Source of the DNA: Thalassospira profundimaris
GTDB lineage: Bacteria; Pseudomonadota; Alphaproteobacteria; Rhodospirillales; Thalassospiraceae
Assembly (NCBI RefSeq): GCF_003326795.1
Contig: NZ_JPWI01000001.1
Location: 682,001 to 746,000 of the forward strand
Reading direction: 5' to 3'
Length of the DNA: 64,000 nucleotides
Positions 51,033 to 59,382 of this stretch are shown here, piece by piece. Within the stretch, counting starts at the first letter, position 1, and the number at the start of each line of letters is the position of its first letter. The position numbers and the translations under genes were made by a program. The notes beneath the pieces were generated by a model. It searched no databases and was not told the origin of the DNA. It was given only the letters and a program-made list of their open reading frames with translations.

Positions 51033-52184
51033 ATGGGTCGGGCATTTGCGCGCGCGCAACGCGCGATTGCCGGGTTTGCCGCAATGGTCCTGATGATCGG
51101 GGTGCCTGTATTTGCCGATGCGCAAGAAGCGCAGGATCGCGGCAAGAATCCGGCTGATACGCTTGAAATTTTCCTGCATCAATATCTTGAACATGCCGGT
51201 TTGCCCGGCGGGGTGATTGGTATCGGCTATGGCACCGGACAGGTGCGCTATGCGGCAAGTGGCTATGCGACCGTGGCGCCCGATATCGGCATGACCGTGG
51301 ATCGGCAGTTTTATATCGGCTCGCTGACCAAGATGATGACAGCGGTTGTGACCCTGCAACTGGCATCGGAAAAGCGCATTGATCTGGCCGATACCATCGG
51401 CAAATGGTTGCCCAAGGAATATCAGGGCCGGATTGCCAATGCGGACAGGGCAACCATTCGCGATCTTTTGCGCAACAGTTCGGGCATTCCTGATTATCTG
51501 GATGGCGAGTTCTTTTTCCAGCTGGTCGGGCGCGATCCCCAGCATGGCTGGCGCAACAAGGATGTTCTGGCCCTGATGGCGGATCGGGATGCCTATTTCG
51601 AGCCGGGAAAAAGCTATGCGCCGTCAAACAGCAATTTCATTTTGCTTGGCGTGATGATCGAGGCGGTCGAGGGGGACCATATCGAGCGCGTGTTTAACCG
51701 CCGCATCTTTGAGCCCGCCGAAATGGCCAATACATCCTTTGGCCGGTTTCCGCGCCCGGATCTTCTGGCGCATGGCTTTGATGATGCCAATGGTGATGGC
51801 AAACTTGAAGATGTGACCGATTATGATGTTGGTGATCAGCTTGCTGATGGCGGGGTGATTTCGACCGCCGGGGATATGGTGAAATTTGCCCGTGCCCTGT
51901 TTGTCGACGGGGTCTTGCTGGGGCCAAATGCCCTTAAACGTGCCACGACCGATACGGCCTTTGCCGGAAGCGGGTCTTATGGCTATGGGTTGATGATCGG
52001 GTCAAGCGACTGGGGTCCGGTCTGGGGGCATGACGGGATTTATTTTGGTTATTCCGCCGAATTTTCATGGTTCCCCGATCAGGATACGGTGGTGGTGTTC
52101 CTGTCAAACGGGCGGGCCCTGAACGAGGTGCCCAATGTTACGGGGCTTCTCATGACCGGCATTTTCGGTAATCCCAGGAATTAA
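51033..52184 (+). CDS. Beta-lactamase-fold serine hydrolase, altered YxN motif
   Basis: A 383-residue secreted protein. The signal peptide is residues 1-30 (AIAGFAAMVLMIGVPVFADA). The nucleophile is Ser97 in SLTK (97-100), and the KTG-equivalent is GHDG near residue 334. At the YxN site the sequence reads PGKSYAPSNSNF, so the expected Tyr aligns with Pro197, with Tyr195 two residues before. Catalysis may be changed. The family covers D-Ala peptidases, esterases and class C enzymes. ATG 51033 is chosen because AAGGGGA lies 9 nt upstream and the signal peptide starts there; ATG 51006 is possible. It ends the four-gene set. Confidence 0.85.
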   Translation: MGRAFARAQRAIAGFAAMVLMIGVPVFADAQEAQDRGKNPADTLEIFLHQYLEHAGLPGGVIGIGYGTGQVRYAASGYATVAPDIGMTVDRQFYIGSLTKMMTAVVTLQLASEKRIDLADTIGKWLPKEYQGRIANADRATIRDLLRNSSGIPDYLDGEFFFQLVGRDPQHGWRNKDVLALMADRDAYFEPGKSYAPSNSNFILLGVMIEAVEGDHIERVFNRRIFEPAEMANTSFGRFPRPDLLAHGFDDANGDGKLEDVTDYDVGDQLADGGVISTAGDMVKFARALFVDGVLLGPNALKRATTDTAFAGSGSYGYGLMIGSSDWGPVWGHDGIYFGYSAEFSWFPDQDTVVVFLSNGRALNEVPNVTGLLMTGIFGNPRN

Positions 52185-52272
52185 ATCATTTTAATTCAAG
52201 TGGTTAAATGTGCTGTGCCTGTTGCACAGGGCAAGCCATGACTGTGTTGCATAACTGATAGAATGATAATAG

Positions 52273-52288
52273 TTAGAATCCTATCTAA
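52273..52288. promoter_or_regulatory. Imperfect palindrome before MarR-FUSC operon
   Basis: TTAGAATCCTATCTAA has 5-bp complementary ends (TTAGA/TCTAA) and lies 22-37 bp before the MarR ATG. It is a candidate autoregulatory site; symmetry is only partial. Confidence 0.4.
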
Positions 52289-52309
52289 TTTTCTGTTATC
52301 ATCCGGGTC

Positions 52310-52777
52310 ATGGAAAACATTGACCTTGAAACCCCTTATCTGACCCTTGGCAGTGCGCTGATGCGTGTGGCCCGTTGCTGGCAGCGCGAAGTCAACCGCA
52401 CGCTTGTTGCCCATGGCTTGTCACAAACGATGGTCATGCCGCTGATTGTTCTGCATCGCAGCCGCGGTGCGGTGCGCCAGGGCATCATTGCCGAGGAAAT
52501 CGGTGTCGAAGGTCCGTCACTTGTCCGGGTGATTGATCAGCTTGAACGTGATGGTCTGATTTCGCGTGTTTGCGATCCGACCGATCGTCGGGCGAAAATG
52601 GTGGCCCTGACCGAGGATGGAAAGCAGAAAGCCGCCGAGATTGAAAAATTGCTGGGCGAGCTGCGCGGGGAGTTGACGGCCAATATTCCATCGGAAAATC
52701 TGGGCATCACACTTGATGTCATGCGTGCGCTGCTTGATCAGCTGGCACTGCGCGACAAGGTGCCGCAGGGAGGATGA
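52310..52777 (+). CDS. MarR-family regulator of efflux operon
   Basis: A 155-residue winged-helix regulator. The helix-turn-helix is AEEIGVEGPSLVRVIDQLERDG and the wing DPTDRRAKMVALTEDGKQ. The long first helix (ALMRVARCWQREVNRTLVAHG) is the dimer part. The gene is 3 nt before the FUSC transporter gene, so it is part of the same operon, as for regulators of aromatic-acid efflux. A palindrome in front suggests autorepression. The ligand is likely an exported aromatic compound, by analogy only. Confidence 0.92.
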   Translation: MENIDLETPYLTLGSALMRVARCWQREVNRTLVAHGLSQTMVMPLIVLHRSRGAVRQGIIAEEIGVEGPSLVRVIDQLERDGLISRVCDPTDRRAKMVALTEDGKQKAAEIEKLLGELRGELTANIPSENLGITLDVMRALLDQLALRDKVPQGG

Positions 52778-52780
52778 CGC

Positions 52781-54877
52781 ATGTTAGGCACGATCCTTTC
52801 ACTGCGGCCCAAGGCATCGGACTGGCTGTTTTCGGTCAAGACCTTTGCCGCATCGATCCTGGCCCTTTATATCGCACTTGCCTTTGATTTTGACCGTCCG
52901 GTCTGGGCGATGGCGACGGTTTATATTGTTGCCCATCCGCTGTCAGGTGTTCTGGCCTCCAAGGCGATCTACCGCGTGCTGGGCACCGTTCTTGGTGCGG
53001 TTGCGGCTGTGGTCCTTGTTCCCAATCTTGTCAGTGCGCCGATCCTGTTGTCACTGGTTCTGGCGATCTGGGTCGGGGGATGTCTGTTCCTGTCGCGTCT
53101 GGATCGTACACCGCGCAGCTATGTTTTCATGCTGGCAGGGTACACGGCGGCCATTGTCGGCTTTCCATGTGTTGGCGATCCGACAGCGGTGTTTGCAACC
53201 GCGATTGCCCGTTTTCAGGAAATCAGCCTTGGCATCGTCTGTGCCACCGTGGTCAGCCACACCGTTTTCCCCCGTCATATCGGGCCGGTGATTGCCGCGC
53301 GTATTGATGGCTGGATGGGCGATGTCGCCAAGCTTGCCGATCAGAGCTTTGATCCCCAAACCGATGCAGAGGCATTGCAAAATGACCGCGCACGCATTGC
53401 GGCTGACCTTGGCGAGTTGCATGGTCTGGCCCTGCATCTTGGCTATGAGAAATCCGGTTTTTCAGGACGGACCCGCCAGTTGCAGGCGCTGCAAAGTGTG
53501 GTCGCGGCATTGTTGCCGGTTTTATATGCCATTCATGACCGGCTGGTGGCGCTCAAGACCGAACAGGGCGATCTGCCCGACGATGTCAAAGGCATCCTTG
53601 CGGGTATTTCGGCCCATATTTCCGCCCCGACCCATGATCGCGCCCGTATCTGGCAGCTTCATCGCGAAATTGATGCCTTTGCCGACCGGGTTGCGGGATC
53701 GCGGGACTGGGCCGGGCTGCTTCAGATCAATCTTGCCAACCGGCTGCATCGTCTGATCGATTTTCATGATGATTGCCGTACCCTTTGGGATGGTATTCGC
53801 GCCGGTGATGTTCCGGCAGATGTTCTGGATCGCTGGCAGGAAAGTGCGCGCGCCGGGGCATTGCACCGGGATTATGACGCAGCCTTTCGCAGTGGCCTGA
53901 CGGCGGTTATCGCAACATTGATTGTCTGTGGTTTCTGGATCCTGTCGGGTTGGCCAAGCGGGGCTACGGCCGCCATGATGGCGGCTGTTGGTTCCAGCAT
54001 CATGTCGTTTCTTGATAACCCGGTGTCGGCCCTTAAGGGCTTCATTCGCTATACCGCTTTGGCGGTGGCAGTGGTGCTGGTCTATAGCCTTGTCATCCTG
54101 CCCGGTATTGACGGCTTTGCGTTGCTGGTAATGGCATTTGCACCTTACTTCATCTTGCTTGGTGTGCTGATGGCAACGCAGCAGACCTATGGTTTTGGTC
54201 TGGCGATGCTGGTCAATGTGGTGATGATCCTGAATGTCGATACGGCCTATAGCAGTGATGTTTCATTACTGCTGGGCGGTGGGATTGCGTCGCTGGCAGG
54301 CTTCGGGGTTGCGGCAATTGTTACAGCCTTTGTACGCGTGGTGCCGGTGGATAGCTTTATCCGTGGTCTGGTCCATGCCAACTGGCGCGATATTGCCGGG
54401 ATTGCCCGCGGGACGTTGAATATTGCGCGTATGGTGATGATCCGCCGTCTTCTGGACCGTCAGGGATTGATCCTGCCGCGTCTTGCGATGGCGGCAAGCC
54501 AGCGTGAAACCCTGATCCGGGTGATGCCGGAAGTCTCGATTGCGGCAAGTCTTTATGATCTGCGTCGTATCCGGCTGTTTGTTGATCCGATGATCAGGGC
54601 GCGGCTTGACGTTCTGTTGCGCAATATCGCGCGGCATTTCGAAGCCCGGTTTGATGATTTCGACCGCGCCCCGGACCCCAGGATTTTGTCCGAGGTTGAT
54701 AGCATTCTGCGTCTTGCCAATGACCTGGTCGACGCAACCCAACGTCAGAAACTGTTGATCCCGCTTGTCGCGCTGCGCCGGATGCTTTCGAAAACGGATG
54801 CGCCGACGCTTGATCGCATGGCAGGGCAGGTGGCTTCGACCACGTCCCTGTCCCCAAGAATGGGAGAAATCGCATGA
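52781..54877 (+). CDS. FUSC-family transporter (AaeB-like)
   Basis: A 698-residue inner-membrane protein with two blocks of hydrophobic helices (about 20-165 and 370-505), each followed by a cytosolic helical domain. DWLFSVKTFAASILALYIAL and VYIVAHPLSGVLASKAIYRV are the typical FUSC opening; FWILSGWPSGATAAMMAAVG starts the second half. AaeB pumps aromatic carboxylic acids with the AaeA membrane-fusion partner. The stop overlaps the DUF1656 start (ATGA). AGGGAGGA precedes the ATG. Confidence 0.92.
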   Translation: MLGTILSLRPKASDWLFSVKTFAASILALYIALAFDFDRPVWAMATVYIVAHPLSGVLASKAIYRVLGTVLGAVAAVVLVPNLVSAPILLSLVLAIWVGGCLFLSRLDRTPRSYVFMLAGYTAAIVGFPCVGDPTAVFATAIARFQEISLGIVCATVVSHTVFPRHIGPVIAARIDGWMGDVAKLADQSFDPQTDAEALQNDRARIAADLGELHGLALHLGYEKSGFSGRTRQLQALQSVVAALLPVLYAIHDRLVALKTEQGDLPDDVKGILAGISAHISAPTHDRARIWQLHREIDAFADRVAGSRDWAGLLQINLANRLHRLIDFHDDCRTLWDGIRAGDVPADVLDRWQESARAGALHRDYDAAFRSGLTAVIATLIVCGFWILSGWPSGATAAMMAAVGSSIMSFLDNPVSALKGFIRYTALAVAVVLVYSLVILPGIDGFALLVMAFAPYFILLGVLMATQQTYGFGLAMLVNVVMILNVDTAYSSDVSLLLGGGIASLAGFGVAAIVTAFVRVVPVDSFIRGLVHANWRDIAGIARGTLNIARMVMIRRLLDRQGLILPRLAMAASQRETLIRVMPEVSIAASLYDLRRIRLFVDPMIRARLDVLLRNIARHFEARFDDFDRAPDPRILSEVDSILRLANDLVDATQRQKLLIPLVALRRMLSKTDAPTLDRMAGQVASTTSLSPRMGEIA

Positions 54878-55077
54878 TCACTCCGACCCTTAATATCTAT
54901 GGCCTGTTTGTCCCGGCATTGCTGGGTCTGGCACTGGCAGCATGGGCCTGTCTTTCTGTGGCCCGTATCGGTCTGACGCGGATCGGTTTTTACAAGATAA
55001 CCGTTCATCCTGCGCTTACCGACCTTGCGCTTTATGTGCTGATCCTGACCGGATTTTCGGCGCTTTTTATTCAATAG
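54874..55077 (+). CDS. DUF1656 small membrane protein (AaeX-like)
   Basis: A 67-residue protein with two hydrophobic helices (residues about 9-30 and 45-64) separated by IGLTRIGFYKITVHPALTDL, the DUF1656 pattern. It lies between FUSC and HlyD-type genes with overlapping start, as AaeX in E. coli aaeXAB. It is needed for an unknown step in efflux assembly. Confidence 0.9.
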   Translation: MITPTLNIYGLFVPALLGLALAAWACLSVARIGLTRIGFYKITVHPALTDLALYVLILTGFSALFIQ

Positions 55078-55085
55078 GTGACGAT

Positions 55086-55997
55086 ATGAAAACCATCATA
55101 ACCAAAACCCTGCGTGCCGGTTTCACGCTTGTCCTGGTTGTTGCGGCCGTCGCAGGCGGTGTGCATCTTTATGATTACTATATGAACGAACCCTGGACCC
55201 GTGACGGGCGTGTCAGTGCGGATGTTGTCTCGATCGCGCCTGATATTGCAGGTCTGGTCGCCGAGGTGAAGGTATCAGATAACCAGCAGGTCAAGGCAGG
55301 CGACATTCTGTTTACCATAGATGCAGGCCGCTATCAGGTCGCGGTCGATCAGGCGCGCGCCAAACATGAAAGTGCCAAGGCTGCCCGCGATCAGGCTGCC
55401 CGTGAAGTCAAACGTTATAGTGGCCTTGATAGTGATGTTGTCTCGATCCAGAAAAAGGAACAGGTCAAAACCAGCCTTGCAACCGCGCAGGCCGATCTTG
55501 ATCTGGCCAAGGCGGACCTTGATCTGGCGCAGCTTAACCTGTCGCGGACAAGTGTTGTTGCCCCGGTCAACGGGATCGTGACCAACTTCTCGTTGCGTCC
55601 GGGTAACTATGTTGGTGTCGGGACCGCGATTGCCGCCCTTGTCGATAGCAGCTCGTTCTATGTTGCGGGTTATTTCGAAGAAAACAAGCTGCCGCGCATT
55701 GCCATCGGGGATCGTGTAAAAGTCAGTCTGATGGGCGAGGACCGCCCGATTGACGGCCATGTTGTCAGCATCGCAAGCGGCATTCAGGACAGTGAACGCT
55801 CAGGCAGTTCCGCCGGACTGGCACAGGTCAAACCAACCTTTAGCTGGGTCCGTCTGGCCCAGCGTGTGCCAGTGCGTGTTGCCCTTGATCACATACCCGA
55901 AGGCGTAAAGCTGGTGGCCGGGCGCAGTGCGGTTGTGACGATTGATCAGGATGCCTCACATGGCGGCAGCGGGCTTAATGTCGGTCTACTGTTCTGA
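55086..55997 (+). CDS. HlyD/EmrA-family membrane fusion protein (AaeA-like)
   Basis: A 303-residue periplasmic adaptor anchored by one N-terminal helix (residues about 9-28). DGRVSADVVSIAPDIAGLVA opens the lipoyl half, a coiled-coil hairpin (ATAQADLDLAKADLDLAQLN) follows, and VVAPVNGIVTNFSLRPGNYV closes the lipoyl domain. The beta-barrel part contains VAGYFEENKLPRIAIGDRV. The ATG at 55086 begins MKTIITKTLRAG; an earlier frame start at 54942 overlaps the previous gene and is wrong. It couples the FUSC pump to an outer-membrane channel not encoded here. Confidence 0.93.
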   Translation: MKTIITKTLRAGFTLVLVVAAVAGGVHLYDYYMNEPWTRDGRVSADVVSIAPDIAGLVAEVKVSDNQQVKAGDILFTIDAGRYQVAVDQARAKHESAKAARDQAAREVKRYSGLDSDVVSIQKKEQVKTSLATAQADLDLAKADLDLAQLNLSRTSVVAPVNGIVTNFSLRPGNYVGVGTAIAALVDSSSFYVAGYFEENKLPRIAIGDRVKVSLMGEDRPIDGHVVSIASGIQDSERSGSSAGLAQVKPTFSWVRLAQRVPVRVALDHIPEGVKLVAGRSAVVTIDQDASHGGSGLNVGLLF

Positions 55998-56122
55998 GGG
56001 CGGGCCGGGATTTTGTCATGATGCAGTGCAAAAAGTGACTTGCAGTGCAAAACAAGTTTGGGTAATTTTCGTAAAAATTAAACTGAAATATTGAACGAAT
56101 ATTATCAAACGGGAGAAACCTG

Positions 56123-57001
56123 ATGGCTGCTGCCCCACGTCCGCGCCGTTCTGTTCTTTATATGCCGGGATCGAATGCCCGTGCCCTTGAAAAGGGCAGG
56201 AGCCTTCCGGCGGATGGTCTTATTCTTGATCTTGAGGATGCGGTTGCGCCTGATGCCAAGGATGTGGCGCGCGATCAGATTGTCGCTGCCCTTGCCGAAG
56301 GCGGCTATGGCAAACGTGAAATCCAGATCAGAACCAATGGCCTGAACACCCCGTGGGGTTATGCCGATATTGTGGCGGCATCAAAAACCGCCGCCGATGC
56401 CATCCTGCTTCCCAAGGTCGAAAGTGCCGATACCGTCCGTCAGGTCGCCAATATCATGGAGGCCGAAGGTGCGCATGAAGGCATGACCATCTGGTGCATG
56501 ATGGAAACGCCGCTTGCGATGCTCAATGCCAAGGAAATTGCCGGTGCGCATCCGCGTCTGGGCGGGTTTGTGATGGGGACATCCGATCTGGCCAAGGATT
56601 TGAACTGTGCGCATACGCCAGACCGTTTGCCGATGATCACAAGCCTTGGTCTTTGCCTGTTGGCGGCACGGGCCTACGGATTGGCGATCCTTGATGGTGT
56701 GCATCTTGATCTGTCCGATGATGACGGGTTTGACGCATCCTGCAGACAGGGGCGCGAGCTTGGCTTTGATGGCAAAACCCTGATCCATCCCAAAACCATT
56801 GCATCAGCCAATGCGGCCTTTGCCCCGGCCGAAAGCGAAATCGCCTGGGCCCGCAAGATCATTGCTGCCCATGAAGAAGCGGCTGCCGAAGGCAAGGGCG
56901 TTGTCGTGGTGGATGGCAAGCTGATTGAAAACCTGCATGTTGTATCGGCCAAGAAGCTGGTGGTGATGGCCGATCTGATTGCAGAAATGGACGCTGCCTA
57001 A
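56123..57001 (+). CDS. HpcH/HpaI aldolase/citrate lyase family, malyl/citramalyl-CoA lyase-like
   Basis: A 292-residue TIM-barrel lyase. RRSVLYMPGSNARALEKGRS is the CoA-binding start, DGLILDLEDAVAPDAKDVAR supplies the Mg-binding Asp/Glu, and CMMETPLAMLNAKEIA carries the second Glu. FDGKTLIHPKTIASANAAFA is the closing motif of CoA-ester lyases. Such enzymes cleave malyl-CoA, methylmalyl-CoA or citramalyl-CoA. With the MaoC hydratase gene 111 bp downstream, it fits the ethylmalonyl-CoA pathway or C5 dicarboxylate use. GGGAGAAAC precedes the ATG. The exact substrate is not decided by sequence. Confidence 0.9.
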   Translation: MAAAPRPRRSVLYMPGSNARALEKGRSLPADGLILDLEDAVAPDAKDVARDQIVAALAEGGYGKREIQIRTNGLNTPWGYADIVAASKTAADAILLPKVESADTVRQVANIMEAEGAHEGMTIWCMMETPLAMLNAKEIAGAHPRLGGFVMGTSDLAKDLNCAHTPDRLPMITSLGLCLLAARAYGLAILDGVHLDLSDDDGFDASCRQGRELGFDGKTLIHPKTIASANAAFAPAESEIAWARKIIAAHEEAAAEGKGVVVVDGKLIENLHVVSAKKLVVMADLIAEMDAA

Positions 57002-57112
57002 GCGCAGGATATCCGGGGTTCGCGCCCGATAAAGAAAACAGGTCGACAAAGACCAGCAAGGCGGCGCGAACCGGAACTTCAAGGAACTTTCGCCTTTCAG
57101 GGAGGCCCAGGA

Positions 57113-58162
57113 ATGTCAAAGACCAATCCGGGAAATTACTTTGAGGATTTCCAGATCGGACAGGAAATCCGCCACGCGACCCCGCGCACGATCACAAGCG
57201 GTGATGTCGCGCTTTATACCGGGCTTTACGGGCCGCGTTTTGCAGTGCAGTCGTCTGATGAATTTGCGCGCGCCATCGGGTTCCGGTCAGCCCCGGTTGA
57301 TGACCTTCTGGCCTTTCACATGGTGTTTGGCAAAACCGTGCCTGATGTGTCGCTCAATGCGGTGGCCAATCTTGGCTATGCCGGGGGTGTGTTTGGCGTA
57401 CCGGTTTATCCGGGCGATACGGTCACGTCGGTTTCGACCGTGACGGGGCTTAAAGAGAATTCCAACGGTAAGACCGGTGTTGTCTATGTCAATTCGGTCG
57501 GGCGCAATCAGCGCGGCGAGATGGTTCTGGATTACAATCGCTGGGTCATGGTGCGCAAACGCGATGAAGCAGCCCCGGCACCGCAAGCCGTTTTGCCCGA
57601 ACTGCCCGGTGTGGTCGCCCCCGAGGCATTCCAGATTCCGGTTGGTCTGGATATGACATCCTATGAAACCCGGCTGGCCGGGTCACCGCATCGTTGGGAT
57701 GACTATTATGTCGGTGAAAAAATCGACCATGTCGATGGTATGACGCTTGAAGAATCCGAGCATCAGATTGCCACGCGACTCTATCAAAATACCGCCAAGG
57801 TCCATTTCGATCAGATCGCAGCAAATGACGGCCGGTTTGGTAAGCGCCTGATTTATGGCGGCCATATCATTTCGCTGGCGCGCGCGCTTTCATTTAACGG
57901 GCTTGGCAATGCCTTCAGGATTGCCGCGATCAATGCCGGGACGCATGCCAATCCGGCCTTTGCCGGGAATACGGTCTTTGCCTGGTCCGAAGTGCTGGGG
58001 AAATTCGAACTGCCCGGGCGTCGCGATCTTGGTGCGTTGCGTCTGCGTCTTGTGGCGGTGCGTGACCGGCAAGCAAGCGATTTTCCGCTGCGTACCGGGG
58101 ACGGGAAATATCATCCTGATGTGCTGCTTGATTTCGACTATACGGTTCTGATGCCGCGTTGA
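57113..58162 (+). CDS. mch: MaoC-family dehydratase, mesaconyl-CoA hydratase-like
   Basis: A 349-residue protein with two hotdog (MaoC) halves. FEDFQIGQEIRHATPRTITS and YTGLYGPRFAVQSSDEFARA open the first, with the Asp/His-type active-site region; GEKIDHVDGMTLEESEHQIA begins the second. Length and segments match mesaconyl-CoA hydratase (beta-methylmalyl-CoA dehydratase), which converts mesaconyl-C1-CoA to methylmalyl-CoA. GGGAGG precedes the ATG. It is paired with the CoA-ester lyase gene, the next enzyme in the ethylmalonyl-CoA pathway. It is just upstream of sdhCDAB, where glyoxylate and propionyl-CoA products feed in. Confidence 0.88.
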   Translation: MSKTNPGNYFEDFQIGQEIRHATPRTITSGDVALYTGLYGPRFAVQSSDEFARAIGFRSAPVDDLLAFHMVFGKTVPDVSLNAVANLGYAGGVFGVPVYPGDTVTSVSTVTGLKENSNGKTGVVYVNSVGRNQRGEMVLDYNRWVMVRKRDEAAPAPQAVLPELPGVVAPEAFQIPVGLDMTSYETRLAGSPHRWDDYYVGEKIDHVDGMTLEESEHQIATRLYQNTAKVHFDQIAANDGRFGKRLIYGGHIISLARALSFNGLGNAFRIAAINAGTHANPAFAGNTVFAWSEVLGKFELPGRRDLGALRLRLVAVRDRQASDFPLRTGDGKYHPDVLLDFDYTVLMPR

Positions 58163-58586
58163 TCGGGGCGTTGCGCGATCCTGGCATGCGCGCTTGCTTA
58201 ACCGTTCGTTTGTGATGTCGGGGCTAATTTCGCTGCGTCGGGCGTGCTGATCTTGATCGGGCGTTCGTGCATCCATATGTGTTTGCAATAAAATAGACCC
58301 GATCCAGGGGCAGTTTCCTTGCGTAAGAAGGTCTAATTGTGCGATTGCTAAATCCACGTTACGTCGTACACACGTCTGATGCGTGATCCTGTGTCACACA
58401 TCATGCCCTTCCCGCAGGGCGTTTACGGCGTCTGAGAGGTCAACCTACGTAGTTTAACGGAGGCAAAACGGCGTTTTGGTTCTGAATTCTTTGGATTTTA
58501 AAGGGGTTCAGATTGACTCAAACCCGCTGCATGGGTAAATAAACCCTGCTTTCCCGCCAGCTACTTTGAGAAGAGGCAATTCCGCT
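58163..58586. other. Leader and promoter region of sdhCDAB
   Basis: This 424-bp gap holds no gene. Visible are a small hairpin GCCCT/AGGGC (58415-58430) and a GTGA-N7-TCAC dyad (about 58383-58397) that resembles, with one base extra spacing, a Crp-type site. A long 5' untranslated leader is likely, but no promoter was assigned. Confidence 0.4.
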
Positions 58587-58967
58587 ATGAGCAAAGCCAA
58601 TCGGCCGCTGTCTCCGCACTTGCAGGTGTACCGGCTTCCGATGACGGCAAAGATGTCCATCACGTTCCGTGCGATGGGTGTCGGCCTTGCCATTGGTTTC
58701 GTATTTTTGGCGTCCTGGCTGATTGGTGCCGGCGCTGGTCGTGAAGCCTTTAACGGCTATCACGGATTTTTCACCTCGTGGTTTGGTCTGCTGCTGCTGT
58801 TCGGTTGGACAGCGGCGTTTTATTACCACGCTTGCAACGGTATCCGTCACCTTGTCTGGGATACTGGTCGCGGCCTGACGAATGAGGGTGCCGCCAAAGG
58901 CAACCCGATCGTCCTTGGCGCGGCAGTTGTGCTGACCATCATCACCTGGATCATCGGTCTGGCCTAA
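58587..58967 (+). CDS. sdhC: Succinate dehydrogenase cytochrome b556 subunit
   Basis: A 126-residue membrane anchor. RPLSPHLQVYRLPMTAKMSI is the conserved start, with Ser and Arg of the quinone site. Three helices follow. HACNGIRHLVWDTGRGL near residue 83 contains the haem b His ligand in the family motif. ATG 58587 matches the family start. It is first of sdhCDAB. Confidence 0.95.
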   Translation: MSKANRPLSPHLQVYRLPMTAKMSITFRAMGVGLAIGFVFLASWLIGAGAGREAFNGYHGFFTSWFGLLLLFGWTAAFYYHACNGIRHLVWDTGRGLTNEGAAKGNPIVLGAAVVLTIITWIIGLA

Positions 58968-58994
58968 GGCCGGGCAAGAGGGGACAAACTTGTC

Positions 58995-59378
58995 ATGAAG
59001 ATGCAATCCGATCTAGGCCGTGTTCGCGGTCTCGGTTCTGCTAAAAGTGGCTCTTCGCACTGGTGGACCCAGCGCGTAACCGCTGCTGCAAACCTTCCGC
59101 TCGGTATCTGGTTCATTCTTTCGATTCTTGCAGGGCACACGGCCGATTATGATGCCGTTCACGCCTGGTTGAGCTCGTACTTCCATTCGACCATGATGAT
59201 CCTGATGATCGTCAGCGTTGCTGTGCATTTCACGCATGGCCTGCAGGTCGTGATCGAAGATTATGTGCATAACCGTAAAGCAGAAGTGATTTCGCTGATG
59301 CTGATCAAAGCCGTCGCAGCCTTCCTGTCTGTGGCAGCCATCGTATCAGTCCTGCGTATCGTTTTTGCCGGAGCCTGA
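58995..59378 (+). CDS. sdhD: Succinate dehydrogenase hydrophobic anchor subunit
   Basis: A 127-residue protein with three helices. [20 protein letters not shown] is the conserved N-terminus; [20 protein letters not shown] holds the His and the Asp-Tyr that binds quinone. GAGGGG lies about 10 nt before the ATG. It partners SdhC to bind haem b and ubiquinone. Confidence 0.95.
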   Translation: MKMQSDLGRVRGLGSAKSGSSHWWTQRVTAAANLPLGIWFILSILAGHTADYDAVHAWLSSYFHSTMMILMIVSVAVHFTHGLQVVIEDYVHNRKAEVISLMLIKAVAAFLSVAAIVSVLRIVFAGA

Positions 59379-59382
59379 GCCA

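Noticed and set aside
58383..58397. GTGA-N7-TCAC dyad upstream of sdhC as a Crp site.
   Set aside because: Crp and related proteins need a 6-bp spacer; the 7-bp spacing makes it a weak candidate, so it is only mentioned in the leader entry.
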